From JBFIHF01 sp964411125 (GTDB lineage Bacteria > Myxococcota_A > Bradymonadia > Bradymonadales > Bradymonadaceae): 36,905 nt of DNA. Positions 19,808 to 28,049 of this stretch are shown here, piece after piece. Every line of letters begins with the position of its first letter. The stretch's first letter is position 1. Location: assembly GCA_964411125.1 (NCBI GenBank), contig CAYPJU010000069.1, forward strand, positions 1 through 36,905, written 5' to 3'. The position numbers were made by a program, and so were the translations under genes. Under the pieces are notes generated by a model. The model had not been told where the DNA came from. It did not search any database and worked only from the letters and a program-made list of their open reading frames with translations.

Positions 19808-20464
19808 GTGGACACGAAAAAGGCGAAAAGTCGACGACTTCTCTGTGTCGAGGATGACCCGGACCAGCTCGCACTCCTGACGCGACTTCTGGAGATGCGC
19901 GGCTACACCGTCACGGGTGCGAAGAACGTTCGAGAAGCCGTAGCCGCTTTGCGCGAGAACGACTTCGACCGCGTCGTGACCGACTACAACCTCCCCGACG
20001 GGACGGCCAACGACTTCGCCGCGATGCTTCCGGTCGGCAAGACGATCTTGTTGACCGCTCGCTACGATTTCGACTTCCCCGACCATGCCGTCTACCTGCA
20101 GAAGCCGGTGGAGATCACGACGCTCTTCGAGCAGCTCGGCGAGATGGGGGGTGTCGGCGTCGTGGCCAGCGAAGCCACCGACGACGACTCGCCCGACGTA
20201 GGCGAACTCGCACCGCTCATCCTCTACGTGACGAGCGGAAGCGTCGTCTGCCGCATGGCGGAACGGAACACGCGAAAATGGCTCGCCGCGAACGGCCACG
20301 AGGACGACCAACTGGAGGTCGTCGACCTGCACGAAGCCCCCGAGCGCGGCGACGAAGACCGTATCATCCTCACCCCCACCCTCGTTCGGCGAAACCCTCG
20401 ACCCCGCGCATGGATCGTGGGGGATCTCTCCGACACGTCCACCCTCGACGCCTTCCTCGGCTGA
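19808..20464 (+). CDS. Response-regulator receiver domain fused to a KaiB domain
   Basis: This 218-residue protein starts at GTG 19808. Residues 9-113 are a CheY-like receiver: acidic pocket E15-D16-D17, phospho-acceptor D59 in VVTDYNLPDG, T83 in LLTAR, and K99 in LQKPV. After a 20-residue linker, residues 135-218 match KaiB: LILYVTSGS as the first strand, a helix, LEVVDL, then the hallmark T189-P-T-L192 and G205-D-L-S-D209. KaiB is a fold-switching partner that binds the KaiC CI ring. In cyanobacteria it is a stand-alone protein of about 100 residues. Here phosphorylation of the receiver could gate KaiB binding. The kaiC gene follows after 4 nt. No output DNA-binding domain is present. No histidine kinase lies in the window. 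Confidence 0.9.
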   Translation: MDTKKAKSRRLLCVEDDPDQLALLTRLLEMRGYTVTGAKNVREAVAALRENDFDRVVTDYNLPDGTANDFAAMLPVGKTILLTARYDFDFPDHAVYLQKPVEITTLFEQLGEMGGVGVVASEATDDDSPDVGELAPLILYVTSGSVVCRMAERNTRKWLAANGHEDDQLEVVDLHEAPERGDEDRIILTPTLVRRNPRPRAWIVGDLSDTSTLDAFLG

Positions 20465-20468
20465 CCCG

Positions 20469-21902
20469 ATGTCCGACGACCCAACACGCGATTTCTCCAT
20501 CGAACGATTCCCTTCAGGTGTACCCGGATTCGACATCCTGTCCGACGGGGGCCTACCCAGAGACCGGGCGACGCTGATCGCGGGCCGAAGTGGAACGTGC
20601 AAGTCACTCTTCGCGCTCCAGGTCGCGTGCGAGACGGCGCGAAACGGGACCAGGGTCCTCTATGTCGCGGTGGAAGATCCACCCGGCGACCTCCAGCATT
20701 CGGGGGACGCCCTCGGGTTTCGCACCAGCGAGCTGATCGACGAAGGGTTCCTCGAGATCGCCGACCTGGCGCACCCGATGCAGGGCCCGGTCTTCGTCAG
20801 CGGCGCGTTCGACGTCGGCGGCCTCATCGCGCGAGTTCAGCACATGGCCGAAAGGCACGGCGCGGAGCTCGTCATCATCGACTCGATCTCCGCGCTCTTC
20901 GCGCCGCTCCCCGACTCGTCGATGCTGCGGCACCACTTCTTCCAGCTCGTCCGCGCCTTCACTCCGGGCCACGGCACGTCGTTGATCCTCACCGTCGAGA
21001 GCCCCAACGAATACGGGCCGATCGGCCCGCTCGGGTTCGAAGACCACGTCTGCGATCTCATCATCGTGATGCGCAATCTCGTCGACGGAAAGCGCCGCCG
21101 CCGGACCGTCGAGATCCACAAGTACCGCAGAAGCCCCCACTACAAGGGGGAGTTCCCCTGCGCTCTCACCGACGAGGGGCTCTCCGTCTTCCCCCTCGAC
21201 GCGGTGAACCCGGGCGCCGAGACCCGCTCCGGCCGCGTGAAGAGCGGGATCGACGGGCTCGACGAACTGCTGCAGGGAGGCTGGCTCAGCGATTCGATCG
21301 CCCTCGTCCGCGGCCCCACCGGCAGCGGTAAGACGATCCTCTCGTCGCACTACGCCGTCGCCGGTGCATCCCGCGGCGAGCGCGTCTTCTACTACGGATT
21401 CGAGGAGTCCCGAGAGTCGCTGATGCGGAACCTGGATACCCTGGGGATCCCCGTGCGCAAATACGTCGACGAGGGTTCGCTCAAGCTCACCTGCCGCTTC
21501 CCCGAAGCGACGAGCCCCGAGGACATGATCATCGAGCTGCGCAGCGTCATCGACAAACACAAGCCCGGCCTCATCGTGATCGACAGCATCTCCGCGATTG
21601 AGCACGTGACCTCCTACGAGTCGTTCCGCCAGTTCATCATCGGCGTCACGTCGGCCCTCCGCCAGCACGGACGGAGCGCGATCCTAACCCAGGCGATCGC
21701 TCAAGATCAGACGACCGACGTCAGCGCGCCGTATCTGTCGACGATGGCCGACGCGATACTCACCCTCTCCTACGACCTCCAGTCGGACGGGATGGACCGC
21801 CGCGTCCGCGTCCTGAAGCTTCGCGGATCCGGACACACGATGGGGTCCGTCCCGATGGACATCACCGACTCGGGGATGGTCATCCACGCCGCGGGCACGT
21901 AA
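20469..21902 (+). CDS. kaiC: KaiC-type double RecA-domain ATPase/autokinase
   Basis: This 477-residue protein has two RecA-like domains. CI has a P-loop GRSGTCKS at 39-46 (Cys and Ser where GKT is usual), E69-D70 in place of the usual EE, and VIIDSISAL as Walker B. CII has GPTGSGKT at 282-289, E312-E313 as catalytic pair, IVIDSISAIEHV, and the linked FRQFIIGVTSALR. The segment SAPYLSTMAD aligns with the cyanobacterial phosphosite region, placing S424 and T425 at the S431/T432 positions and S419 at T426. The chain ends soon after MDITDSGMVIH, so the A-loop and C-terminal tail used by KaiA are absent. It would assemble as a hexamer and bind the KaiB part of the preceding protein. Rhythmicity cannot be read from sequence. 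Confidence 0.93.
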   Translation: MSDDPTRDFSIERFPSGVPGFDILSDGGLPRDRATLIAGRSGTCKSLFALQVACETARNGTRVLYVAVEDPPGDLQHSGDALGFRTSELIDEGFLEIADLAHPMQGPVFVSGAFDVGGLIARVQHMAERHGAELVIIDSISALFAPLPDSSMLRHHFFQLVRAFTPGHGTSLILTVESPNEYGPIGPLGFEDHVCDLIIVMRNLVDGKRRRRTVEIHKYRRSPHYKGEFPCALTDEGLSVFPLDAVNPGAETRSGRVKSGIDGLDELLQGGWLSDSIALVRGPTGSGKTILSSHYAVAGASRGERVFYYGFEESRESLMRNLDTLGIPVRKYVDEGSLKLTCRFPEATSPEDMIIELRSVIDKHKPGLIVIDSISAIEHVTSYESFRQFIIGVTSALRQHGRSAILTQAIAQDQTTDVSAPYLSTMADAILTLSYDLQSDGMDRRVRVLKLRGSGHTMGSVPMDITDSGMVIHAAGT

Positions 21903-21910
21903 AACGGCCC

Positions 21911-23071
21911 ATGGCCAATCCGACCGAAACCCTTCGCACACTCCTCGCCCCCCAGGGGATCAAGACCGTGACGACCGGTGGCTCCGAGGTCGGTCGCTTC
22001 CTGCAGCGACGCTTCGGCAGCACCGACGACGTCGTCGTACGCGAGCGCTGGTCTGCCGAACTCCAGCGCATCGAACGCGCTCGGGCCCTCGTCGTCGGGG
22101 TCCCGATGGACGCGGGCGCAGGCTTCGAACGCGGCTCCTTCAAAGGACCGCTCGCACTTCGGACGGCGCTTCTGGAAGCCGGACTCTGGGAGCGTATGTC
22201 GGACGCAGGCGTCGTCGATCTCGGCGACGTTCGCGTCAACCCGCACCTCGTCGACGACTCCTACTACACCGCGGACCTGCTCGAGCGGGTCCGCCGGGCA
22301 CGGGACCGCGACGACGACCTGCCCGTCGCCCCGCACTCGGCGCTCCGGGCCGTCCTCCGCGCATGCCACGAGCTCGCCCCCGAGACGCCGGTCCTCGTGC
22401 TCGGCGGCGACCATTCGATCTCGCGCATCCCCGTCGAAGTTCTCGCCGAGCGCTTCCCCGACACCCTCGGTGTCTTCCACGTCGACGCGCACACCGACCT
22501 GCTCGACGAGCGCGACGGCACCCCGCACAACTTCGCGACCTGGGCCTACCACGCCAACGACGCGATCGGCCGGGGTCGGCGGATGGTGCAGCTCGGTATT
22601 CGCGTCTCCGGGCGCTCCCGTGATGCCTGGGAGACCGAGCTCGACCTTCGCCAGATCCGGATGGAGGAGGCCGAGGTCGCCACGCCCGAAGAGCTCGCCG
22701 ACGAGGTGTCGCAGATCCTTCGGGACGCCGGCGTTCGCCAGGTCTACGTCTCGAACGACATCGACGGTACCGATCCGACCTACGCCGCGTCGACCGGGAC
22801 GATGGAGCCCGGCGGGCTTCACCCCGATCTCGTCATCCACGTCCTCCGTCGGCTCGGCGCCGACTTCGACGTCGTCGGGTCCGACCTCGTGGAGGTCGCA
22901 CCACCCTTGAAGTGGCATGTTCCGGGCGAGCCCGCCCGCACGATCCGCACCGGCGCGCGCTACGTGCTCGAACAGCTCGATGCGATGATTGGGACCAACC
23001 TCGCGCCCTCGCTCTCACTCCCGGAACCTGCCGATCCAGGCCAGGTCGCCCGCGCGCCGGGGTTCGTCTGA
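21911..23071 (+). CDS. Ureohydrolase (arginase/agmatinase/formiminoglutamase family)
   Basis: This 386-residue enzyme carries the full dimanganese site: GGDHS with H168, HVDAHTD with D192, H194 and D196, and SNDIDGTDP with D283 and D285. Family members hydrolyse guanidino or formimino groups, releasing urea or formamide. An N-terminal extension of about 55 residues and a C-terminal tail after YVLEQLD make it longer than typical agmatinases, which have about 300 residues. Substrate cannot be chosen between arginine, agmatine, guanidinobutyrate, formiminoglutamate or another guanidine. The start is ATG 21911, 8 nt after the kaiC stop, so it is almost surely co-transcribed with the Kai genes. 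That pairing is unusual and could mean nitrogen metabolism is regulated with, or by, the KaiC module. Confidence 0.9.
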   Translation: MANPTETLRTLLAPQGIKTVTTGGSEVGRFLQRRFGSTDDVVVRERWSAELQRIERARALVVGVPMDAGAGFERGSFKGPLALRTALLEAGLWERMSDAGVVDLGDVRVNPHLVDDSYYTADLLERVRRARDRDDDLPVAPHSALRAVLRACHELAPETPVLVLGGDHSISRIPVEVLAERFPDTLGVFHVDAHTDLLDERDGTPHNFATWAYHANDAIGRGRRMVQLGIRVSGRSRDAWETELDLRQIRMEEAEVATPEELADEVSQILRDAGVRQVYVSNDIDGTDPTYAASTGTMEPGGLHPDLVIHVLRRLGADFDVVGSDLVEVAPPLKWHVPGEPARTIRTGARYVLEQLDAMIGTNLAPSLSLPEPADPGQVARAPGFV

Positions 23072-23144
23072 CCCTCGCGGCCGACCCTTGCGTTCCCGGG
23101 CGTCGTGCCCACAACTTGTGACTCCTCACGACCACGGAGCACAC

Positions 23145-24023
23145 ATGTCTCAACGTCGCGTACTCGTCACCGGTGCCAACAAGGGCATCGGGAAAGCCAC
23201 CGTCGCAGCGATCCTCGACCACGCCGACGACACGTTCGTCTTCCTCGGATCGCGCTCGCGCAAACGGGGCGAAGCCGCCCGCGACGAGCTCGTCGCAGAC
23301 CATCCCGACTGGGCCGATCGCATCGAGGTCTTGGAACTCGACGTTGGTTCCGACGAATCAGTGACCGCGGTCACTGAGCATCTCCGCGAGCATCACGGTC
23401 CGCTCTACGGCGTCGTGAACAACGCCGGAATCGGTCGGGGCAACGGGCTCGAGAACGTCCTCAACGTCAACATCCGTGGGCCGCGCCGCGTCTGCGAAGC
23501 GTGCGTACCGCTGTTGAGCGAAGGTGGACGCATCGTCAACGTCTCTTCGGCGTCGGGCCCCAACTTCGTCAAGACCTGCAGCGACGCCCGCAAGAAGACC
23601 CTCACTTCGCCGGATGTGAGCTGGGGTGAGATCGAAGAGATCATGGACGAGGCCCTCGAGATCGAGCGGGCCGACAGCGGCGACTACCAGGCAGCCGGCC
23701 TTGGAGACGGCGACCCCTACGGCCTGTCGAAAGCGTGCCTCAACGCCTACACGATCTCGCTCGCCCGCCGCCATCCCGAGCTCACCGTCAACGCCTGCAC
23801 CCCCGGTTTCATCGAGACCGACATGACCCGGCCGTACCTCGAGGGCTCGGACAAAACCGCGCAAGAGATGGGGATGAAGTCCCCCGCCGAAGGGACCCGC
23901 GCGCAGATGCACCTGCTCTTCGGCGACGTCGGCGGGAGCGGCTGGTACTTCGGGAGCGACGCCGAGCGCAGCCCGCTCGACCGCTATCGCTCTCCGGGGG
24001 ATCCGCCTTACACGGGGGATTGA
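23145..24023 (+). CDS. Classical SDR, carbonyl-reductase-like
   Basis: This 292-residue NAD(P)H-dependent reductase has TGANKGIG at 9-16, LDVGSD after the second strand pair, NNAG at 92-95, catalytic Ser at VNVSSASG (134-138), and Y192-G-L-S-K196. About 50 residues separate the Ser from the Tyr, an insertion seen in carbonyl reductases and plant menthone/salutaridine reductases, which act as monomers on ketones. Basic residues after the second strand (SRSRKRGEA) favour NADPH. The start ATG 23145 is chosen because the upstream frame has no SDR sequence. The gene follows the ureohydrolase by 73 nt, and may be the last gene of that operon or have its own promoter. The substrate is unknown. Confidence 0.88.
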   Translation: MSQRRVLVTGANKGIGKATVAAILDHADDTFVFLGSRSRKRGEAARDELVADHPDWADRIEVLELDVGSDESVTAVTEHLREHHGPLYGVVNNAGIGRGNGLENVLNVNIRGPRRVCEACVPLLSEGGRIVNVSSASGPNFVKTCSDARKKTLTSPDVSWGEIEEIMDEALEIERADSGDYQAAGLGDGDPYGLSKACLNAYTISLARRHPELTVNACTPGFIETDMTRPYLEGSDKTAQEMGMKSPAEGTRAQMHLLFGDVGGSGWYFGSDAERSPLDRYRSPGDPPYTGD

Positions 24024-24203
24024 CGCAGGCCTACGAGCCTCCCACTTTGGTGCGCGCGCGTCCCGCGCGTCGTGGGTGACAGCGCGCAGCGCGCCCCGGG
24101 CGAAGCCCGGCGTAGCCCCGGGTGCAGGGCGGCGAAGCCGACCAAACCCGGGGGGCGTTCGCACGACCTCCATGCGAGCGCAGCGAGCCGTTCGCCAACG
24201 CAG
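24024..24203. repeat. Dyad-rich GC intergenic region between convergent genes
   Basis: This spacer between the convergent SDR and prmC genes is packed with short inverted repeats, such as CCGGG-CGAAG-CCCGG near 24096-24112 and GCGCGC arms near 24052-24095. T-tracts are absent, so these are not classical intrinsic terminators, but they could block transcription from both sides or be a degenerate dispersed repeat. No reading frame here looks coding. Confidence 0.5.
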
Positions 24204-25100
24204 CTAGCGAGCCGCCGCGGTCACCCGGTCGTTGTTTCCGTAGTCTTTGCGGGTGCGAACGTCCGAGAACCCCTGGTCGCTCAGAACTCGTCGCACCGCT
24301 GCGCCCTGCCGGTATCCGTGCTCCAGCACGATCCACCCGTGAGGCTCGAGCCTTCCATGCGCCTGCGCCGCGAGCCGCCGGATGATCGCGAGCCCGTCGT
24401 CGTCCGCGAAGAGTGCTCCCGCCGGCTCCCACTTTGCGACCTCGGGCTCGAGCGAATCGCGCTCCGATTCGGCGATGTAGGGAGGGTTGCTCACGACGAA
24501 GTCCAGCGCGATGTCGGCAGGAATCGCGTCGAGCAGGTCACCCTCGAAGAACTCGACCCGGTCGGCGTAGCCCAACGCTTCGGCGTTCTCTCGGGCCAAC
24601 GCGAGCGCTTCGGCGGAGGCGTCGGTGGCGAGGATGCGGGCCGAGGGGCGCTCCGAAGCGATCGCGAGGGCGATCGCGCCGGTCCCCGTACCGACGTCGA
24701 CCAGCGTCGCGGTCGAGTCCTCGGGCACGACCTTCAGAACCTCTTCGACGAGCACCTCGGTGTCGGGGCGCGGAACCAGCGCGCGTGCGTCGGTCTTCAG
24801 GTCGAGCGTCCAGAACCCCCGAGTCCCGACGATGTAGGCGACCGGCTCGCGCATCGCCCGGCGCTTCACGAGCGCGCGGTAGGCGTCGAGCTCTTCGGAC
24901 TTCATCGGGCGGTCGAACTGCACGTACAGATGGATGCGCTCGATCCCCAGCACGTCGGCCAGCAAGATCTCCGCGTCGAGCCGCGGCGAGTCGACCCCCT
25001 TGGATTCGAAGAAGCCGGTCGACCACTCCAACAGTTTCAGGACTGTCCAGGGGGGCCCCATCGCCGCTTCTTCGTTCGCCATCTCGCGTTCCGTGCTCAT
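24204..25100 (-). CDS. prmC: Peptide chain release factor N5-glutamine methyltransferase PrmC
   Basis: This 298-residue enzyme methylates the Gln of the GGQ motif in release factors RF1 and RF2, using S-adenosylmethionine, in the cytoplasm. It has the N-terminal helical release-factor-binding domain (LDAEILLADVLG, then REPVAYIVGTRGFWTLDL), the SAM-binding LVDVGTGTGAI at 133-143, and the catalytic N205-P-P-Y208. Its length is normal for the family. ATG 25100 is used; a second ATG seven codons in is an alternative. Unlike many genomes, no prfA is adjacent. The gene is divergent from the lipoprotein at 25180. Confidence 0.93.
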   Translation of the reverse strand: MSTEREMANEEAAMGPPWTVLKLLEWSTGFFESKGVDSPRLDAEILLADVLGIERIHLYVQFDRPMKSEELDAYRALVKRRAMREPVAYIVGTRGFWTLDLKTDARALVPRPDTEVLVEEVLKVVPEDSTATLVDVGTGTGAIALAIASERPSARILATDASAEALALARENAEALGYADRVEFFEGDLLDAIPADIALDFVVSNPPYIAESERDSLEPEVAKWEPAGALFADDDGLAIIRRLAAQAHGRLEPHGWIVLEHGYRQGAAVRRVLSDQGFSDVRTRKDYGNNDRVTAAAR

Positions 25101-25179
25101 CGTGGCCGTAGTGCGCTCCCCGCGCTATGCTGCGGGTCGCCACAGATAGCGGCAATAACACGACGACGACACGGAGTAC

Positions 25180-26097
25180 ATGGTGCGCCTGCGAAACTGG
25201 ATGACCCTCGCGATCGCCACGCTGACCTTCGGGACCGCCTGCGAAGAGAAAAAGCCCGCGGTCGAGAGCGAAGAGGTCACCACCTCCGAGCGCGAGACGC
25301 CGCCCCCCTCGACCGAGCCGTTGGCCCCAACGGAAGGAAAGTTTTCCATCGGAAAGCTCGACGTGAAGCCGAGCGTCGGGGTCTTCAAAGCGGAGGGAGC
25401 CCCCAAACCAGAAGAGGTCCAGGCCCGGCTCGAGGCCAAGCTCTACGAGTCGGACGCGTTCGAAAAGGGCGGTCCGCGCGAGCTCTCCGGTTCGGTGATG
25501 TACGACATTCGCAAAACGGACGACGGGTGGGACGTGATGCTCGGCGGCGGCGTCGGTTCCCCCAACGCGCGCTTTCAGGCGGGCGTGGGGCAGAAGTCGA
25601 CCGGAGAAGGCAACGCCGACAAGAGCGTCGCCGAGCTCGTGAACGGCAGCGTCGACGAGATGGCGAAGCAGATCGCGCGGCAGGCGGGCGTGCTCGCCTC
25701 CGACGTCGACGGTCTCGTCGCCGTGCTCGAACGCGAGGGAGCCGAAGCCGACGAGAAGATCGTCGCGATCCAGGAGCTCCGCGAGCGGCGCGCAAAAGAG
25801 GCGATCCCGTCGCTCCGGAAACAGCTCGACCCCGAGAATCCCTCGAACCTCCGTACGGCTGCCGCCGCGACCCTCGTGCAGCTCGGGGACACCGAGTCAC
25901 GCAACGAGATCGTGAGGGTCGCCGAGGATCTCAGCCGCGACAAAGATCCTCAGTACGTCCCGATGCTCCACATCCTCGCCGACCTGGGGGGGCAGGAGGT
26001 CGAGACCTATCTGCGCACGGTCGCCGATGCGCACCCGGCGCCCGCGGTTCGCGCCGTGGCATCCGAAGCGCTCCGCGAGCTCGAGGCGACGAAGTGA
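25180..26097 (+). CDS. Lipoprotein with C-terminal HEAT-like repeats
   Basis: This 305-residue protein starts at ATG 25180 and has a lipobox region ending FGTAC, with C21 as the likely lipid site. An acidic, Pro-rich linker follows to about 50. Residues 55-165 form an unrecognised domain with repeated Gly and charged patches (LSGSVMYDIRKTDDGWDVM in part). From about 185 onward, helix pairs resemble HEAT or PBS-lyase-type repeats: AIPSLRKQL, NLRTAAAATLVQLGD, YVPMLHILADLG and PAVRAVASEALREL. It is probably an envelope protein-interaction scaffold. Its stop overlaps the crotonase start as GTGA, which is an odd pairing of an envelope lipoprotein with a cytoplasmic CoA enzyme. Confidence 0.8.
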   Translation: MVRLRNWMTLAIATLTFGTACEEKKPAVESEEVTTSERETPPPSTEPLAPTEGKFSIGKLDVKPSVGVFKAEGAPKPEEVQARLEAKLYESDAFEKGGPRELSGSVMYDIRKTDDGWDVMLGGGVGSPNARFQAGVGQKSTGEGNADKSVAELVNGSVDEMAKQIARQAGVLASDVDGLVAVLEREGAEADEKIVAIQELRERRAKEAIPSLRKQLDPENPSNLRTAAAATLVQLGDTESRNEIVRVAEDLSRDKDPQYVPMLHILADLGGQEVETYLRTVADAHPAPAVRAVASEALRELEATK

Positions 26098-26852
26098 CCG
26101 TCCGAGTCCAACGCGACGGCGCCGTTCTCGCCGTCACCATCGACCGCGCCGACGCCCTGAACGCGATTGATTTCCCGACGATGGACGCCCTCGACGATGC
26201 GATCACCGAGGTCGAAGACGACCGCTCCCTGCGCGTCGTGATCCTGACCGGGGCCGGTGACCGCGCCTTCGTGAGCGGCGGAGACCTCCAGAAGTTCGCC
26301 TCGCTGAACGACGAGGCGGGCGTCACGAAGATGGCGACGCGAATGCGCGACCTCCTCGCCCGCCTCGAGTCGCTCGACGCCTGGGTCGTCGCCGCGATCA
26401 ACGGGGCGGCCTACGGCGGCGGCTGCGAGACGCTCCTCGCTTGCGACTTCCGAGTCTGCGCCGAGGAGGCGGTGTTCGGGTTCACGCAGGCGAAGTTCGC
26501 CGTGCCGCCCGGCTGGGGCGCGCTCACCCGCCTGGTCGAGCTGGTGGGGCGTGCGACGGCCATCGATTGGCTGGCGCACGCTCGGATCGTCGACAGCGCG
26601 ACGGCGCTGAGGGAGGGCCTCGTCCACCAAGTCGTGGAGCGCGCCGAGCTGACGGATCGAGTGCTCGAACGCGCCGCGCAGCTCGCGCGCCACGAGCGCC
26701 CGCTCATCGGCGCGCTGAAGAGAGGCGGCCTCCGCGCCGCACGTACCGCCGCGATCGAAGAAGAACTCGACGCGTTCGTCGATTGCTGGCTCTCCGATGC
26801 CCACACGACCGCGATCGAGGAGTTTCTCGCCCGGTCGCGTGCGACTTCATAG
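26094..26852 (+). CDS. Enoyl-CoA hydratase/isomerase (crotonase) family protein
   Basis: This 252-residue protein begins at GTG 26094 inside the preceding stop. It has the crotonase signatures: FVSGGDL for the first oxyanion-hole segment, NGAAYGGGCE for the second, with the first catalytic-type Glu in GGGCE. The second, usually in a PE pair in FGxPE, is replaced: the sequence reads FGFTQAKFAVPPGWG, with Gln at that place. Classical hydration of enoyl-CoA needs both Glu residues, so this may be an isomerase, decarboxylase, hydrolase or other crotonase variant. The C-terminal helices are normal. It ends with a 6-nt convergent overlap with the Cys-rich lipoprotein gene. Confidence 0.88.
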   Translation: MTVRVQRDGAVLAVTIDRADALNAIDFPTMDALDDAITEVEDDRSLRVVILTGAGDRAFVSGGDLQKFASLNDEAGVTKMATRMRDLLARLESLDAWVVAAINGAAYGGGCETLLACDFRVCAEEAVFGFTQAKFAVPPGWGALTRLVELVGRATAIDWLAHARIVDSATALREGLVHQVVERAELTDRVLERAAQLARHERPLIGALKRGGLRAARTAAIEEELDAFVDCWLSDAHTTAIEEFLARSRATS

Positions 26853-27998
26853 GCCGGGGAAGCAGATGCCGGTGGCGGTGCCCGCGAAGTCACCGGGGAT
26901 GCAGATCGCTCCGTCCGGGCACACCGGATTCGCGAAGTCGCAGGTGCAGAGAAATCCGTCACATTCCCCACCGGGACACGTGCAGTCTGCCGCGCAGAGC
27001 CCGCATCCGGCCCCGCCGCCGGCCGCTACGCACTGCGCGGCGGACGGGTCGCAGAACGTTCCCTGCGGACACGATGCGGGGTCGTTCGGGTCACACGACT
27101 GCCCCTGCGGTACGCGGCATTCGTCGTTGACGCATGCATAGCCGTCAGGACAGAGCGAGGGATTGTTCGAGCAGGACGGCGAGTCGCGGCAGAATCCGTC
27201 CTCGCACAGCTCCCCCGACGCGCAGTCGGCGCTGCCGATGCACTCCGAACAGGTTCCGTTGAGGCAGTAGGGGGTCGACGCCGGGCACGAGCCCGAGACG
27301 CTCGGGTCACATCCCGTGGCGTCGTCCTGGCACGTTCCGCCGATACAGATTCCGTCGCCACACTCGCCGCACCGCACGACGCCGCCGCATCCATCGTCGA
27401 AGTTGCCGCACTCGACCGCGAGCTGCGAGCAGGTGCGCGGCGTGCATGTCCCGTTGTTCACGCCGTTGTTGTCGGGAACTCCCTCGCAGTCCGAATCGCT
27501 CGACCCGCACCCCGAAGGGCAGCATCCATCCCCCGAAAGGCAGACGTCCACGGGACGGTATTCGCAGCCGATCACGCAGCCGTCGGCGTCCGCGGTCGTC
27601 ACGACCGAGACGCAGGCACTCTGGGCCGGCGCGCAGGTGGTACCGCACCGGTCCTGGTTCGTCCCGTCACAGTCGTCGTCGTTGGTCTGGCCGCAGCCGA
27701 CCGGGCAGCACCCGTCGCCGTCGACGCACTCGCTCTCGCGTTCGTACGAACACTCCGTCACGCAGGTGGAGGGATCCTGCTCGCCGCTGTCGATCGTGCA
27801 GGCGTTGCGATCGTCACACGAAACAGCTCCGCATGTCGTCCCGTTGTTCTCGCCGCCGTTGTTCTGCGCCCCGTTGTTCGTCGCCCCGTTGTTGATCTGG
27901 ACCGGATCGTCCTTGCCGCTCCGCTTCTTCGCGGGCTTTCCGCAACCGATCATCACAAGGCCCGCTACACACAGAACCGCTACGCATCCAGACCGCAT
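26847..27998 (-). CDS. Cys-rich lipoprotein with Asn-Asn-Gly linker
   Basis: This 383-residue protein starts at ATG 27998, supported by GGAGG at 28002-28008. The frame is open a little further, to 28019. A signal helix ends in a lipobox with C19 (MIGC). Next is a linker of NNG repeats (NNGATNNGAQNNGGENNG), typical of lipoproteins in Bradymonadales-like bacteria. The rest is a long disulfide-rich region with modules such as GCCPVGCG...DDDC and GCCPSGCG...DSDC, then CxDDGCGGVVRCGECG, and CPxGxxC repeats of the kind seen in myxobacterial surface proteins. It is probably exposed on the outer membrane. No enzymatic motif is visible. The ligand, if any, is unknown. Confidence 0.8.
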   Translation of the reverse strand: MRSGCVAVLCVAGLVMIGCGKPAKKRSGKDDPVQINNGATNNGAQNNGGENNGTTCGAVSCDDRNACTIDSGEQDPSTCVTECSYERESECVDGDGCCPVGCGQTNDDDCDGTNQDRCGTTCAPAQSACVSVVTTADADGCVIGCEYRPVDVCLSGDGCCPSGCGSSDSDCEGVPDNNGVNNGTCTPRTCSQLAVECGNFDDGCGGVVRCGECGDGICIGGTCQDDATGCDPSVSGSCPASTPYCLNGTCSECIGSADCASGELCEDGFCRDSPSCSNNPSLCPDGYACVNDECRVPQGQSCDPNDPASCPQGTFCDPSAAQCVAAGGGAGCGLCAADCTCPGGECDGFLCTCDFANPVCPDGAICIPGDFAGTATGICFPGL

Positions 27999-28049
27999 CT
28001 CATCCTCCAAAAATTTCACAGCGATATTCTGCCAGCGGTTGGGAGGGAA

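Noticed and set aside
19808..24023. A complete cyanobacterial-type KaiABC clock
   Set aside because: No KaiA-like gene is present, and KaiC lacks the tail that KaiA binds. Circadian rhythm is not claimed.
24072..26093. Long plus-strand frame joined to the N-terminus of the crotonase
   Set aside because: The part before 26094 runs antisense to prmC and out of frame through the lipoprotein gene; only the part from GTG 26094 shows crotonase motifs.
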